From contig JAEWPN010000106.1 of the NCBI GenBank assembly GCA_023399455.1, positions 1-27,969 of the forward strand: DNA of 27,969 bases. The letters run 5' to 3'. Shown one piece after another: positions 7,610 through 16,169 of this stretch (position 1 is the stretch's first letter; every line of letters begins with the position of its first letter). The notes beneath the pieces were generated by a model. That model worked only from the letters and a program-made list of their open reading frames with translations. It made no database searches and was not told the DNA's origin. This DNA comes from Bacillota bacterium. Its GTDB lineage: Bacteria > Bacillota > Clostridia > Lachnospirales > Lachnospiraceae. A program made the position numbers and the translations under genes.

Positions 7610-8888
7610 AAAAGTACAGTTTCGCCTGACGCTCATGTGCGGCGGCATTACAACCTTAATATTGGTGATCATGACGCTGGGCTACCTATACATATCTGAA
7701 AATAACTTAAAAGATACCCAGTTTCTTTCCTTTCGAAATAATATTAATACCGTAACTGCCAATTTAGAGCAGCAGTCTGTTATTAAGCATGAATGGCTGT
7801 CCAAATTAGAAGATAATGGTAAATATATGATTTTTTTAATGGACAACGGCATTCCCTTTTTATTTAACAGCCGTTGCGCACATACGGATGTGGAGGAATT
7901 GTATACAGAAGCTTTTGCCTATTATGAGAATACCTTTTCTGTAGAACTCGTAGAACCTGCTCTCTATCACTCCATTCATTTAGAATTTACCTTTTCATCC
8001 GTAAACGGAGAAGACTATTTCGCTTCGGTCATCACTTTGGAAAAAGGAAAAAACATGCTGCAAATGCTGGTACTTTCATCTCTGGCACCAATGAAAGAGC
8101 AGCTTTTTAACCAGCGTCTTCTTTTTCTGGGGATCATTTCCTTCGTTCTCATTATTCTGTGGATACTTTCTTATGCTTTTACCAAATTACTGCTGAGACC
8201 CATAGAAGAAAACAGGAAAAATCAGGTTCAGTTTGTAGCCTCTGCCTCCCACGAACTGCGCACTCCTCTGGCAGTTATCCTCTCTTGTCTGGAAAGCTTT
8301 AAACAAGCGCCCGAAAATAAAAGGGAGACTTTTCTCAATATAATGGAATCTGAATCCCAGCGGATGTCAGCTTTAATCGAAGACATGCTTGACTTATCAC
8401 GGTCCGACAACCACAGCTTTTCCATCGAAAAAGAAAGTACAGAGCTGGATACACTTCTGCTTAATTCCTACGAAGCCTTTGAACCTATGGCAAAAGAAAG
8501 AAATCTGGCTCTTACCGTTCATCTGCCGGATACCTCCCTGCCTTCTTGCCGCTGTGATAAGGCCCGCATCGAACAAGTTGCCGCAATCCTTTTGCACAAT
8601 GCGGTAAGCTATACTCCCGCAGGAGGAAGCGTAAGCCTCTCTCTGCAACAGAGAAAAAAGCATTTTCTTATTATCGTCAGCGATACAGGAATCGGTATTC
8701 CTAACGATGAGAAAGAGAAGATTTTTCATCGCTTTTATCGAAGTGAAAAATCCCGAAGCGCCAAAGGGCACTTCGGGTTAGGTCTATGTATCGCCTCTGA
8801 AATCGTTCAGGCTCATAACGGCTCTATCCGGATTACCGATACGCCGGGGGGAGGAGCTACCTTTACGGTATGCCTCCCTCTGTCTTAA
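7602..8888 (+). CDS. Membrane sensor histidine kinase
   Basis: This 428-residue kinase has transmembrane spans at about 8-32 and 172-196 bracketing an extracellular sensor segment of about 140 residues that I do not recognise. The dimerisation domain carries phospho-accepting His217 in FVASASHELRTPLAV. The ATPase domain shows the N box (HNAVSYTP), G1 (DTGIGIP), F (HRFYRSEKS) and G2 (GHFGLGLC) motifs, so it should be catalytically active. No HAMP or PAS domain is evident between the second span and the His box. The ATG lies inside the end of the regulator gene (8-base overlap). It converges on the SDR gene with only seven bases between the stop codons. It probably phosphorylates the upstream regulator; the signal may relate to the adjacent transporter cargo. 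Confidence 0.94.
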   Translation: MFKKVQFRLTLMCGGITTLILVIMTLGYLYISENNLKDTQFLSFRNNINTVTANLEQQSVIKHEWLSKLEDNGKYMIFLMDNGIPFLFNSRCAHTDVEELYTEAFAYYENTFSVELVEPALYHSIHLEFTFSSVNGEDYFASVITLEKGKNMLQMLVLSSLAPMKEQLFNQRLLFLGIISFVLIILWILSYAFTKLLLRPIEENRKNQVQFVASASHELRTPLAVILSCLESFKQAPENKRETFLNIMESESQRMSALIEDMLDLSRSDNHSFSIEKESTELDTLLLNSYEAFEPMAKERNLALTVHLPDTSLPSCRCDKARIEQVAAILLHNAVSYTPAGGSVSLSLQQRKKHFLIIVSDTGIGIPNDEKEKIFHRFYRSEKSRSAKGHFGLGLCIASEIVQAHNGSIRITDTPGGGATFTVCLPLS

Positions 8889-8895
8889 ATTTTCC

Positions 8896-9678
8896 CTATA
8901 CTAAAGCTCCTCCGCCGTCTACAATAATAAACTGTCCCTGCACATAGCTGGAAGTATCACTGGAAAGATAAAGCACCGTACCGTTTAATTCCCCTTTGTT
9001 ACCCGGACGCCCGGCAGGATTCATCGTATTGTATTTTGTCAGGAATTCCTCTGACTTAAATAACGTTGAGCTGGTCATCTCACTTTCAAAAAGAGCCGGG
9101 CCTATGGCATTTACCGTGATTCCATATCTTGCATAGGAAGCTGCCATACCTCTTGTCAGGCCGACTACCGCTGCCTTTGATGAGTTATAGGAATGTCTGA
9201 TGAATACATCAAATTTATCCGCAACGACGGCATTGACCGATGCAATATTAACGACCTTGCCATAGCCCCTTTCCTTCATTTGAGGAATCACATACTTACT
9301 TGTCAGAAATATCCCCTTTACGTTGGTATCAAAGGACTTGTCCCATTCTTCCACCGTCATGCTGTCAACACCGCCCCGCACGGCTACACCTGCATTATTC
9401 AGTAAGATATCAATATGCCCCAAGGTCTTTAGCACAGTGTCGATTGCTGTTTTAACACTTTCCTCATCTCTCACGTCACAGCCGACTGCCGCAACCTTTC
9501 TTCCTGTCTTTTCAATTTCAGCTTTTACCTCATTGAGCTTTTCCACACGTCTTGCCAATAAAGCTACATCCGCTCCTGCCTTTGCATAAGCAAATGCAGC
9601 ATCTGCTCCAAGTCCTGAGCTTGCTCCTGTTATAACTGCTACTTTCCCCGTTAAATCAAAAAAATTTTCCATCTGCAT
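8896..9678 (-). CDS. Short-chain dehydrogenase/reductase (FabG/gluconate dehydrogenase-like)
   Basis: This 260-residue classical SDR has the cofactor motif TGASSGLG (18-24), NNAG (94-97), catalytic Ser147, Tyr164 and Lys168 (YNSSK) and a C-terminal end typical of the family (GQFIIVDGGGALV). The double arginine after the second strand (LARR, 41-44) suggests preference for NADP(H), though this is only a hint. It oxidises or reduces a hydroxyl/keto group on a small molecule. It lies 51 bases downstream of the flavoprotein-decarboxylase fusion gene and most likely forms a two-gene operon with it, so both may act on the same substrate. Two nearby in-frame ATGs (9678 and 9672) share one GAGAGGA site; the first is taken. 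The family is certain; the substrate is unknown. Gluconate 5-dehydrogenase or a hydroxysteroid-type role are alternatives. Confidence 0.9.
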   Translation of the reverse strand: MQMENFFDLTGKVAVITGASSGLGADAAFAYAKAGADVALLARRVEKLNEVKAEIEKTGRKVAAVGCDVRDEESVKTAIDTVLKTLGHIDILLNNAGVAVRGGVDSMTVEEWDKSFDTNVKGIFLTSKYVIPQMKERGYGKVVNIASVNAVVADKFDVFIRHSYNSSKAAVVGLTRGMAASYARYGITVNAIGPALFESEMTSSTLFKSEEFLTKYNTMNPAGRPGNKGELNGTVLYLSSDTSSYVQGQFIIVDGGGALV

Positions 9679-9729
9679 ACATCCTCTCTTTCTTTTATTA
9701 TAAGTTATTAAGTACCCCTAGCCGCAAAA

Positions 9730-12543
9730 TCAAATACGCCCGGTTTCCATAAAAGCAGTACGGTCGTAACGTCCTGTCAGTAAATACGGAATAATCTCAT
9801 CTGAATCCAGATTTTCTACCAGATTCAGCTTATGTACAAGCAGGCTGTTCTTCGAATAAGCGCCTCCAATGATAGTACTGATAGGCAGTTCTCCCCACGG
9901 ATCATCCACGCTCGATTTTATATTCATTGAAACAGTGCCGGGCTCCCATGACTGATAATTGTATTCACATTGGTTCATGAGCAATGCCCCGCTTTTAAAG
10001 TGCGATACTCCGTTTTCATCCGGCATGCGGTCGAAATGAAAGTAAAAACCGCCTCCGAAGGTCTGCTTTCCTGCCGCAGGAAACTGATAAAGCTGAGCCG
10101 TCAGCGGGCTGTTGTATTCTCCCAGCTTCATCGTCACATCTACCAGCTGTGTTCCTCTTCTGCTGACTCCCGCATTAACCGTGTCCCCATTTCTTCGAAT
10201 GATAAATTCCGCTCCCATTTTCTTTGGAATACTTCCATTATCACGTCCGCACTGGACTGCCATTTCCGCACCGGGACCTCCGAGAACAAGTCCCATCGTA
10301 TAAAGGCCCAGAGATTTGCCATAGGTTGCGTAAACACCCAGAATCGCTTCATAATAGTCATCTGCAAAGGTAGGATTGTTCACATGGCAGACCGACAGGG
10401 TAACAACCGGAAGGGAAAAAGGCCTTAGCGGAGGAGGAAGTATTCTTGCAATGGCAGCCGGATCCGTAAGATAGCTGATATAAAGTCCTTCTTGATTGTC
10501 CATCAGGGATATTTTCCCGAAATTTGATATGTCAGCTGCAGGGATCTTGAAGCTTGGATTCTTGCTTTTGTCGGTAAACAGCTCTCTTCCCGCTTCATAG
10601 CCTGTACGGACAGCCGGCGCAATATTTCCGTCCTTCACGGCACTTCCCACTATCTTTACCTCTACGCCTTTTTCCTCCAGTTCAGAAACCAATGTCCTGT
10701 CCGGCCGAAATCCCAGAGAAAGTACCACCGCATCGGCAGAAAGCTTTACCTCTTCCTTATTTTGTACTGTTTCCAGTATAATGCCATCTTCACACACTTC
10801 TTTCAAGGAATGTCCAAGCATATAGGTAACTCCTGATTTCGCCAGCCGTCCGCAGACATCGGCTACATTGGTATGATTCGCATTTGGAGCCGGCTTATCG
10901 AGTACATCAATGACAGTGACCTTATTTTTCCCTTCCAGCAGGTATTCTGCTGTTTCAAGTCCAGTCAGTCCGGCCCCTACCACTGCTATGTTTTTGCCGG
11001 TGAGGGCTGCTTCGCCGGACAATACAGCTTCAACTGTATATACGTTATTACCATTTATCCCGGGAATTTTTTCAGGTATTACCGAAACGGAGCCGGTGGC
11101 AAGAATCACTGCATCCGGCTTCTCTTCCATTACCATATCTGCCGTTGCCTCCGTACTTAGCTTTACCTCTACGCCAAGCCTTTTGAATTCGTTATTATAA
11201 TATTCTGCAATCCACTGCATACGTTCCTTAAGAGGAGGCTTCTTTGCCAGATTCACGGTTCCTCCAAGCTCCCCCTGACGATCCATTAAAATTACCTTTA
11301 CACCGCGAAGCGCGAGTGTTTGTGCGGCACACATCCCGGCAGGTCCTGCACCTACCACCACTGCCTTATGCCCCTCCGTATCGCGAATCATATCTCCGTA
11401 TTTTTTCTCCCTTCCATAGGCGGGATTTAACGCACATTCCGGCGGAAGGCCTGCTCCGTTGTATTCATTCAGGCTTTCAAAGCATCGAAGGCAGGAGATA
11501 CACTTTCGAAGCTCCTTTTCTCTTCCCTCCTGTACCTTTCTCCCCCATTCAGGATCCGCATTCCATGTACGGCCCATGGAGACAAAGTCCACTACTTTTT
11601 TTTCAAGAAAATCTTCGGCAATTTCAGGATCACGGATAACAGATACGCCTATTACGGGAACCGTCACATGATTTTTTACTGCCAAAAGCAAATCCTTTCT
11701 CCATCCCTGAGGAAAGGAGATCGGTTCAACACAGGTCATTCCCGTTTCGTACAGACCGCAGCTTACATCAATGAAATCCATTCCCACCCGTTCCAGTGCC
11801 ATGGCAATTTTCACACCGTCCTGAACATGGATATACTCCTCCGTCACTCCTGTTTTATCAAGAAATTCCTCTACACTCAGACGAACTCCCACCGGGAAAT
11901 CGGGCCCGCAGACCTTATGGATTCCCGTGATGATCTCCGTTACTATTCTAAGTCGGTTTTCAAAGCTTCCTCCGTATTCATCCTCTCTTTTGTTTGTATA
12001 GGGAGATAAAAACTGGTGAAGCAGATACCCGTGTGCCGCATGCAGCTCCACGCCGTCACAGCCGGCTTTCTGCACTCTTACTGCGGCCTCAATAAACTGC
12101 TTTATTAATTCTTTTATTTCCTCCGTGGCAAGGGCCCTCGTTTCCTGTCTGACCAATTTACAGGGTATAGCCGAAGGCGCGACCACCGGCTGTCCACCAA
12201 GAAGTGCGGATACCGTTTCTCTTCCCGGATGATGCAGCTGAATAAATATTCTGCTTCCATGCTTGTGAATCGCCTCGGCCAGCCTGGAAAGCGGCTCGAT
12301 GTGCTTATCCTTCGTAACGGAAAGCTGTCTCATAAGACCCGCTCCGTGCACATCATTGACTCGTGTGATTTCCGGTATGATAAGACCTGCCCCTCCAACA
12401 GCTCTCGCTTCATAAAAAGCAATCATATCCTCAGAGGGAGTTCCGTCCAGATTGGCAAGCCCGCACCCCATTGGCGACATGACCAGACGGTTCTTCATGG
12501 TTATCTTCCCAATACTTCCTTCTTCAAATATTTTATGATACAT
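9730..12543 (-). CDS. Fusion: old-yellow-enzyme/dienoyl-CoA-reductase-like flavoprotein plus acetoacetate-decarboxylase-like domain
   Basis: This 937-residue enzyme is a natural-looking fusion. Residues 1-345 form an FMN TIM barrel of the NADH:flavin oxidoreductase family (ELHAAHGYLLHQFLSP at 166-181). Cys348, 351, 354 and 370 (CxxCxxC-x15-C) form a 4Fe-4S site spaced like trimethylamine dehydrogenase. Residues 395-655 hold two dinucleotide folds (GAGPAG at 398-403, GAGLTG at 523-528), as in BaiCD, BaiH and 2,4-dienoyl-CoA reductases. Residues about 672-937 match the acetoacetate decarboxylase family, with the catalytic Lys pair in GSIPKKMG (Lys774/775). A reduced enone could thus be followed by beta-keto acid chemistry, but the joint reaction is inferred. 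The ATG at 12543 follows AAGGAGGT. It pairs with the downstream SDR gene and diverges from a PucR-type regulator. Confidence 0.9.
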   Translation of the reverse strand: MYHKIFEEGSIGKITMKNRLVMSPMGCGLANLDGTPSEDMIAFYEARAVGGAGLIIPEITRVNDVHGAGLMRQLSVTKDKHIEPLSRLAEAIHKHGSRIFIQLHHPGRETVSALLGGQPVVAPSAIPCKLVRQETRALATEEIKELIKQFIEAAVRVQKAGCDGVELHAAHGYLLHQFLSPYTNKREDEYGGSFENRLRIVTEIITGIHKVCGPDFPVGVRLSVEEFLDKTGVTEEYIHVQDGVKIAMALERVGMDFIDVSCGLYETGMTCVEPISFPQGWRKDLLLAVKNHVTVPVIGVSVIRDPEIAEDFLEKKVVDFVSMGRTWNADPEWGRKVQEGREKELRKCISCLRCFESLNEYNGAGLPPECALNPAYGREKKYGDMIRDTEGHKAVVVGAGPAGMCAAQTLALRGVKVILMDRQGELGGTVNLAKKPPLKERMQWIAEYYNNEFKRLGVEVKLSTEATADMVMEEKPDAVILATGSVSVIPEKIPGINGNNVYTVEAVLSGEAALTGKNIAVVGAGLTGLETAEYLLEGKNKVTVIDVLDKPAPNANHTNVADVCGRLAKSGVTYMLGHSLKEVCEDGIILETVQNKEEVKLSADAVVLSLGFRPDRTLVSELEEKGVEVKIVGSAVKDGNIAPAVRTGYEAGRELFTDKSKNPSFKIPAADISNFGKISLMDNQEGLYISYLTDPAAIARILPPPLRPFSLPVVTLSVCHVNNPTFADDYYEAILGVYATYGKSLGLYTMGLVLGGPGAEMAVQCGRDNGSIPKKMGAEFIIRRNGDTVNAGVSRRGTQLVDVTMKLGEYNSPLTAQLYQFPAAGKQTFGGGFYFHFDRMPDENGVSHFKSGALLMNQCEYNYQSWEPGTVSMNIKSSVDDPWGELPISTIIGGAYSKNSLLVHKLNLVENLDSDEIIPYLLTGRYDRTAFMETGRI

Positions 12544-12592
12544 TTGCTACCTCCTTATTTACTAAGAAATACTGCAGTCTCCAGTTGTCCTA

Positions 12593-12621
12593 AGAATACT
12601 TGAAAGCACATTTTTTGACAA
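12593..12621 (-). promoter_or_regulatory. Predicted promoter of the fusion-enzyme/SDR operon
   Basis: On the minus strand TTGTCA (12621-12616) and TATTCT (12598-12593) are separated by exactly 17 bases, and the start codon of the fusion enzyme lies about 50 bases downstream. The -35 faces that of the regulator promoter, 23 bases away, so one bound protein could affect both. Confidence 0.6.
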
Positions 12622-12644
12622 CGTGTATGATAAATGATAAGAAT

Positions 12645-12673
12645 TTGACAATTTGTTTATGATGCACTATAGT
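12645..12673 (+). promoter_or_regulatory. Predicted promoter of the PucR-type regulator gene
   Basis: TTGACA (12645-12650) and TATAGT (12668-12673) have a 17-base spacer. The -10 overlaps a quasi-palindrome (12658-12671, core TGCA) that recurs upstream of the chemoreceptor gene. The ATG follows 44 bases after the -10. Confidence 0.7.
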
Positions 12674-12717
12674 AAAGTGGTAATACAAATGTGGACATCA
12701 TTGAAAAGGGGAATTTT

Positions 12718-14253
12718 ATGACATTTACGCATTTGACAGAAAGAATCTCGAAAGAGTATCCGATCACTATTTTATCTCAGGGAGAGGACCTGAAAATACA
12801 GGATGTTGCCTTCCTTGATAATAAGCACGACACTGCTTCAAGGAATACACTTTACTTTGGTTATGATAGACAATTAAAAGACCTTGCTCTTCAACCAAAC
12901 CTTTGTATATTGGCCAAAACCGGTTCCTCTTATCCACTCACTTCCTTCTCCGGATGCAATCTGCTTCTGGTAGACGAGGATAATCTGTTCACCATATTCA
13001 ATGATACAAGGGCCCTGATTGAAACCACCAGCAGCAAAGGCATTTTCGAGGAACTTACAGAGCTTGCAGATAAGACCCACAGCATTGAAGCTGTTATTGA
13101 CGCTGCCTCCATAAGACTCGGTAATTCCCTGATTTTCTGTGATATGAACTTTAAGATCATCGCATGTTCCGCAACGGTGCCTGTTCTTGACCCTCTTTGG
13201 ACGGAAAATATAACGCAGGGCTATTGCTCCTATGAATTTATAAGCGGAGTAAAGGAATTAAAATCTACTAAAAATACTTCCTTGACAACGGATGCGGTAG
13301 AAGTAACCTGTCCCCAGTCTCCTTACCGGAAGCTGACCAGCAAGGTTTTCCACAATCAGACACAGATTGGATTTCTATTGACAATCGAAGGCGAAAAACA
13401 ATTTCTTCCCATACACTTTGAGATGCTTGGCACCATAAGCCGTGTGATCAGCTATACAATAGCTTATTATAGTCCCGGCTTATTCGAAGGAAATACTCTC
13501 TATAATGAGCTGTTATATGATATGCTCATCGGAACTCCCTCCAAAGAAATCACGCCAAAGCTGACCAAGCTGCATTTTCCTTCCAAAATGCAGGTTCTGT
13601 TCATCCGTCTCACCAGATATATGGGCGCACAATATTTGGATAACTTTATATGTAAAAGGTTAAGATTCCTGATTCCCGGTACCCATGCCACTTTTCATAA
13701 AAAAGGGATCGTTGCCGTAATTCCTCTAAAAAAAGAAGAAGAAGGCGAATCTGAGTTATTGGAACTTTTAAAGGTGCTTTGTCAAAATGAACACATCCGG
13801 ATAGGAATCAGCAATTCTTTCAGCAGCATCGAAAATTTTGTGACCTATTTTGAACAGGCATATACCGCCTATGAACTGGGGCAGAAGCTGAGGGCAGAAG
13901 AGACGCTGTGCCGCTATCAGGATTACCAGATATTTCATTTGTTTTCAGAGATAAAAAATCCCAATCAGTTAGGCTCTTACTGCCACCCTGCTTTATCCAG
14001 CCTCCGCTTATACGACCATAAGAACAGCTCGGAGCTTTATAAGACCCTGTGCGTTTTTATAGATAAGGGCTGTAACATCAAATTTACTTCTGAAAGTCTC
14101 TATATCCACCGGAATACCCTTGTCTACCGTCTGAACCGGATTACTGAATTATGTCAACTGGATTTCACGGATGTTAATACGGTATTCCTTCTTCGTCTAT
14201 CTTTTCTCATCGACCGCTACAATGAGTTGAACACGAGCACGGAATGGAAATAG
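12718..14253 (+). CDS. PucR/CdaR-type transcriptional regulator
   Basis: The protein has 511 residues from the ATG at 12718, preceded at six bases by GAAAAGGGG; an in-frame GTG at 12691 has no comparable site. The C-terminus carries the PucR-type helix-turn-helix (SLYIHRNTLVYRLNRITELCQLDF, split here as YIHRNTLVYRL plus NRITELC), with the usual leucine-rich end. The middle part (about 280-400) resembles the degenerate GGDEF-like region of CdaR proteins. The N-terminal 200 residues are a ligand-sensing region I do not recognise (LIFCDMNFKIIACSATVPV). Such proteins usually activate purine, sugar-acid or amino-acid catabolic genes in response to a metabolite. It diverges from the fusion-enzyme/SDR operon, its probable target, and converges on a chemoreceptor that shares an upstream motif with its promoter. 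Confidence 0.88.
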   Translation: MTFTHLTERISKEYPITILSQGEDLKIQDVAFLDNKHDTASRNTLYFGYDRQLKDLALQPNLCILAKTGSSYPLTSFSGCNLLLVDEDNLFTIFNDTRALIETTSSKGIFEELTELADKTHSIEAVIDAASIRLGNSLIFCDMNFKIIACSATVPVLDPLWTENITQGYCSYEFISGVKELKSTKNTSLTTDAVEVTCPQSPYRKLTSKVFHNQTQIGFLLTIEGEKQFLPIHFEMLGTISRVISYTIAYYSPGLFEGNTLYNELLYDMLIGTPSKEITPKLTKLHFPSKMQVLFIRLTRYMGAQYLDNFICKRLRFLIPGTHATFHKKGIVAVIPLKKEEEGESELLELLKVLCQNEHIRIGISNSFSSIENFVTYFEQAYTAYELGQKLRAEETLCRYQDYQIFHLFSEIKNPNQLGSYCHPALSSLRLYDHKNSSELYKTLCVFIDKGCNIKFTSESLYIHRNTLVYRLNRITELCQLDFTDVNTVFLLRLSFLIDRYNELNTSTEWK

Positions 14254-14261
14254 CTGAAAAT

Positions 14262-14295
14262 GGCATATCAAAGGCTACTTGCCTTTTGATATGCC
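14262..14295. terminator. Hairpin between convergent genes, likely bidirectional terminator
   Basis: GGCATATCAAAGGC (14262-14275) and GCCTTTTGATATGCC (14281-14295) form a 14-base-pair stem with one bulged base and a five-base loop. On the minus strand it is followed by ATTTTC, a modest U-tract serving the chemoreceptor gene. On the plus strand the U-tract is poor. It sits between the stop codons of the regulator and the chemoreceptor. Confidence 0.65.
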
Positions 14296-14307
14296 CTCTA
14301 TCATAAA

Positions 14308-15822
14308 TTACTCCCTGCCCTCCAAATACTTGTCAAAACGATTTGTCGTTTTGATTACTTCATTCAAGAATTCCTTTGTACTTTCCGCATTCTGGAAGTT
14401 CTTCTCGCTGATTGCCGCAGCTTCTTCAGAGCTTGCCATAATTTCTTCTGTAGTAGCAGATAATTGGCTGATACTGTCAACAATGTGGTTATTTGCTTTT
14501 GCAAGCTCCGTAAGCATGTGGTCGATATCTGAAATATGTTCCGTTAAAGTTTCTACATTATCATTGATTTTTTCAAAGCTCTGGGAAGCCGTAGAAATGA
14601 GATTTCCTTGATTATCCGTTGATTTAATGGATTCCTGCACATTCACGGATACTTCCTGTGCATTTTGATTCAGCTCATCAATGATTGCGCTGATGTTCTC
14701 GGTTGATTTTCTGGTCTGTTCTGCCAACTGCCTGATCTCATCCGCAACAACTGCAAAGCCCTTTCCCGCATCTCCTGCCCTTGCGCTCTCAATGGAAGCA
14801 TTTAAGGCTAACAAATTAGTCTGGCTTGAAATATTAAAGATAATATTTGCAATATCATGAACCTCTTTTGTCTTTTCCTGAAGCTTCTTCATGGAATCAA
14901 CCACCAGTCCGTTTGTTGATGCGATATAAGAGGACTGCGCTTTCAAATCGGTCATAATCTGCAACCCCTCCACAACAGACTTTGTAGAATTATTGGAAAC
15001 GGCTACCATCTGATCCGAACGCTCCACCGTCTGATTAATAGATTGCTGAATGGACTGGGTCATAATATTTTGTTCCTGGATATTATTTGCATTGACCTGT
15101 GTTGTCGTTGATATTTCACCAATGGCAGTATTAACAATTTCTGTCGACTCGCTCAGGCTGTGTACCAGTTGATTGCTCTGCGTCGTTCCCTCCTGTACGA
15201 TCCTCGCAATATCCAGAACATCCTGAAGCATTGACTCTTGCAGCTCCTGCTGATCCTTTACCGCGTGAAGTGAATCAAAGGAAAACCGGTGTCCGATATC
15301 AGTACATTTATAAATCGTGTTGAGTGTTAATAAAATAATAAGCAATTCAAGATAATTTAAGGACATAGTATCCGCCTTCAGAAATGCCATTGTCGCCGTA
15401 TATATAATATTGACGGCCGCCGCCAACAGGCAGAATATTTTTGAAAGCTTTCTGTCATAAAATAAAATTGCGGCACACAGGACAGGGATCGCGCTTATTC
15501 TTACAAAGGTTCCTCCCTCGGCAATCAAATAAAAAGAATAAATGATCAAATAACTGGTCAGGCTTCCCCAACCCAATTTACTGCTCGTTGGTTTTTTCTT
15601 AAACACAACCCAATTAATTACCAGTGCAATGAAACTGAAAAGAATTATGATGGCAGCAACTGCAAGGCTGACAGACTGTGTCAGGTAGCCGTTGACCAAT
15701 ACTCCTGCGTATACAAGATATAATATCGTTGTTCCAAGCAGCATAAACCAGTTTATTACTTTACATCTTTCTCCTGCTTCATTGTATTTTCTTACTGCCA
15801 ACCCTTGATTTTTTGTATTCAT
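14308..15822 (-). CDS. Methyl-accepting chemotaxis protein with a six-span membrane sensor
   Basis: This 504-residue chemoreceptor has six hydrophobic spans (about 23-43, 51-74, 87-102, 108-122, 127-147 and 156-171) and no large extracellular ligand domain. It therefore probably senses through the membrane part or an unseen partner. The cytoplasmic helical hairpin contains the highly conserved tip ([20 protein letters not shown], then [15 protein letters not shown]) that binds CheA and CheW. The end EGRE lacks a clear NWETF-type tether. The ATG at 15822 follows AAAGGAGT. The leader is about 145 bases and structured. A shared motif upstream links it to the neighbouring PucR-type regulator. No other chemotaxis genes lie in the window, so it feeds a pathway encoded elsewhere. 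Confidence 0.93.
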   Translation of the reverse strand: MNTKNQGLAVRKYNEAGERCKVINWFMLLGTTILYLVYAGVLVNGYLTQSVSLAVAAIIILFSFIALVINWVVFKKKPTSSKLGWGSLTSYLIIYSFYLIAEGGTFVRISAIPVLCAAILFYDRKLSKIFCLLAAAVNIIYTATMAFLKADTMSLNYLELLIILLTLNTIYKCTDIGHRFSFDSLHAVKDQQELQESMLQDVLDIARIVQEGTTQSNQLVHSLSESTEIVNTAIGEISTTTQVNANNIQEQNIMTQSIQQSINQTVERSDQMVAVSNNSTKSVVEGLQIMTDLKAQSSYIASTNGLVVDSMKKLQEKTKEVHDIANIIFNISSQTNLLALNASIESARAGDAGKGFAVVADEIRQLAEQTRKSTENISAIIDELNQNAQEVSVNVQESIKSTDNQGNLISTASQSFEKINDNVETLTEHISDIDHMLTELAKANNHIVDSISQLSATTEEIMASSEEAAAISEKNFQNAESTKEFLNEVIKTTNRFDKYLEGRE

Positions 15823-15870
15823 TATTTTACTCCTTTTATGCTATGTCATTCCAGTAGAACTCAAAAGACT

Positions 15871-15947
15871 ATTACCCTTGTACCATCCGTACCATCGATC
15901 GACAAGCCCTTATCCGACCGTGTGCGTCCTTGTCAATGGATGGTAAT
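15871..15947 (-). ncRNA. Candidate structured leader RNA upstream of the chemoreceptor
   Basis: In the transcript, TACCATCC (15945-15938) can pair over eight bases with GGATGGTA (15888-15881), enclosing an inner GACAAG/CTTGTC stem (15934-15929 with 15906-15901). A second pairing, ATTACC (15947-15942) with GGTAAT (15876-15871), competes for the same TACC bases. A further GATGGTAC copy follows the inner stem. Two exclusive pairings in a 145-base leader look like a switch or attenuator. I do not recognise a known riboswitch class; the c-di-GMP-I core is not present. Confidence 0.4.
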
Positions 15948-15972
15948 CTTCTAATAAGTACATAATATCGTA

Positions 15973-16001
15973 ATAATACATAAAAACAGATAAATAGACA
16001 A
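15973..16001 (-). promoter_or_regulatory. Predicted promoter of the chemoreceptor gene
   Basis: On the minus strand TTGTCT (16001-15996) and TATTAT (15978-15973) are separated by 17 bases. Transcription from here would give a leader of about 145 bases containing the pairing elements at 15871-15947. The upstream flank is AT-rich. Confidence 0.6.
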
Positions 16002-16031
16002 TATTTACCATAAATAATAAAAAAGCTTCAT

Positions 16032-16052
16032 TTTGTTTATAATGCACTATAG
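16032..16052. promoter_or_regulatory. Candidate operator shared with the regulator promoter
   Basis: The stretch matches 12652-12672 at 20 of 21 positions (TTTGTTTATRATGCACTATA then G). Its core TATAATGCACTATA is nearly palindromic. It lies 30 bases upstream of the predicted chemoreceptor -35. The rest of the 347-base gap between the chemoreceptor and the small membrane protein gene (15823-16169) holds the leader, this promoter and a terminator. Confidence 0.5.
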
Positions 16053-16116
16053 CACAAATATTCCCGCCAATTCTCATCTATACCATACGGGACAAAACTA
16101 GTCACAAAGAAAGTGA

Positions 16117-16145
16117 AATCCGGAGGGCAAAGTGCCTTCCGGATT
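16117..16145 (-). terminator. Intrinsic terminator after the mgl operon
   Basis: AATCCGGAGGGCA (16117-16129) and TGCCTTCCGGATT (16133-16145) form a 13-base-pair stem with one G-U pair and a three-base loop. It lies about 25 bases beyond the stop codon of the 72-residue gene. The U-tract after it on the minus strand is interrupted (TTTCACTTTCTTT). Confidence 0.7.
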
Positions 16146-16169
16146 CTTAAATACTAACTATGAAATTAT

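Noticed and set aside
15871..15947. A c-di-GMP-I riboswitch, suggested by ACGCACACGG in the leader
   Set aside because: The second conserved half of that class (GGGACGCAAAGCC-like) is absent; only the generic leader-RNA candidate is kept.
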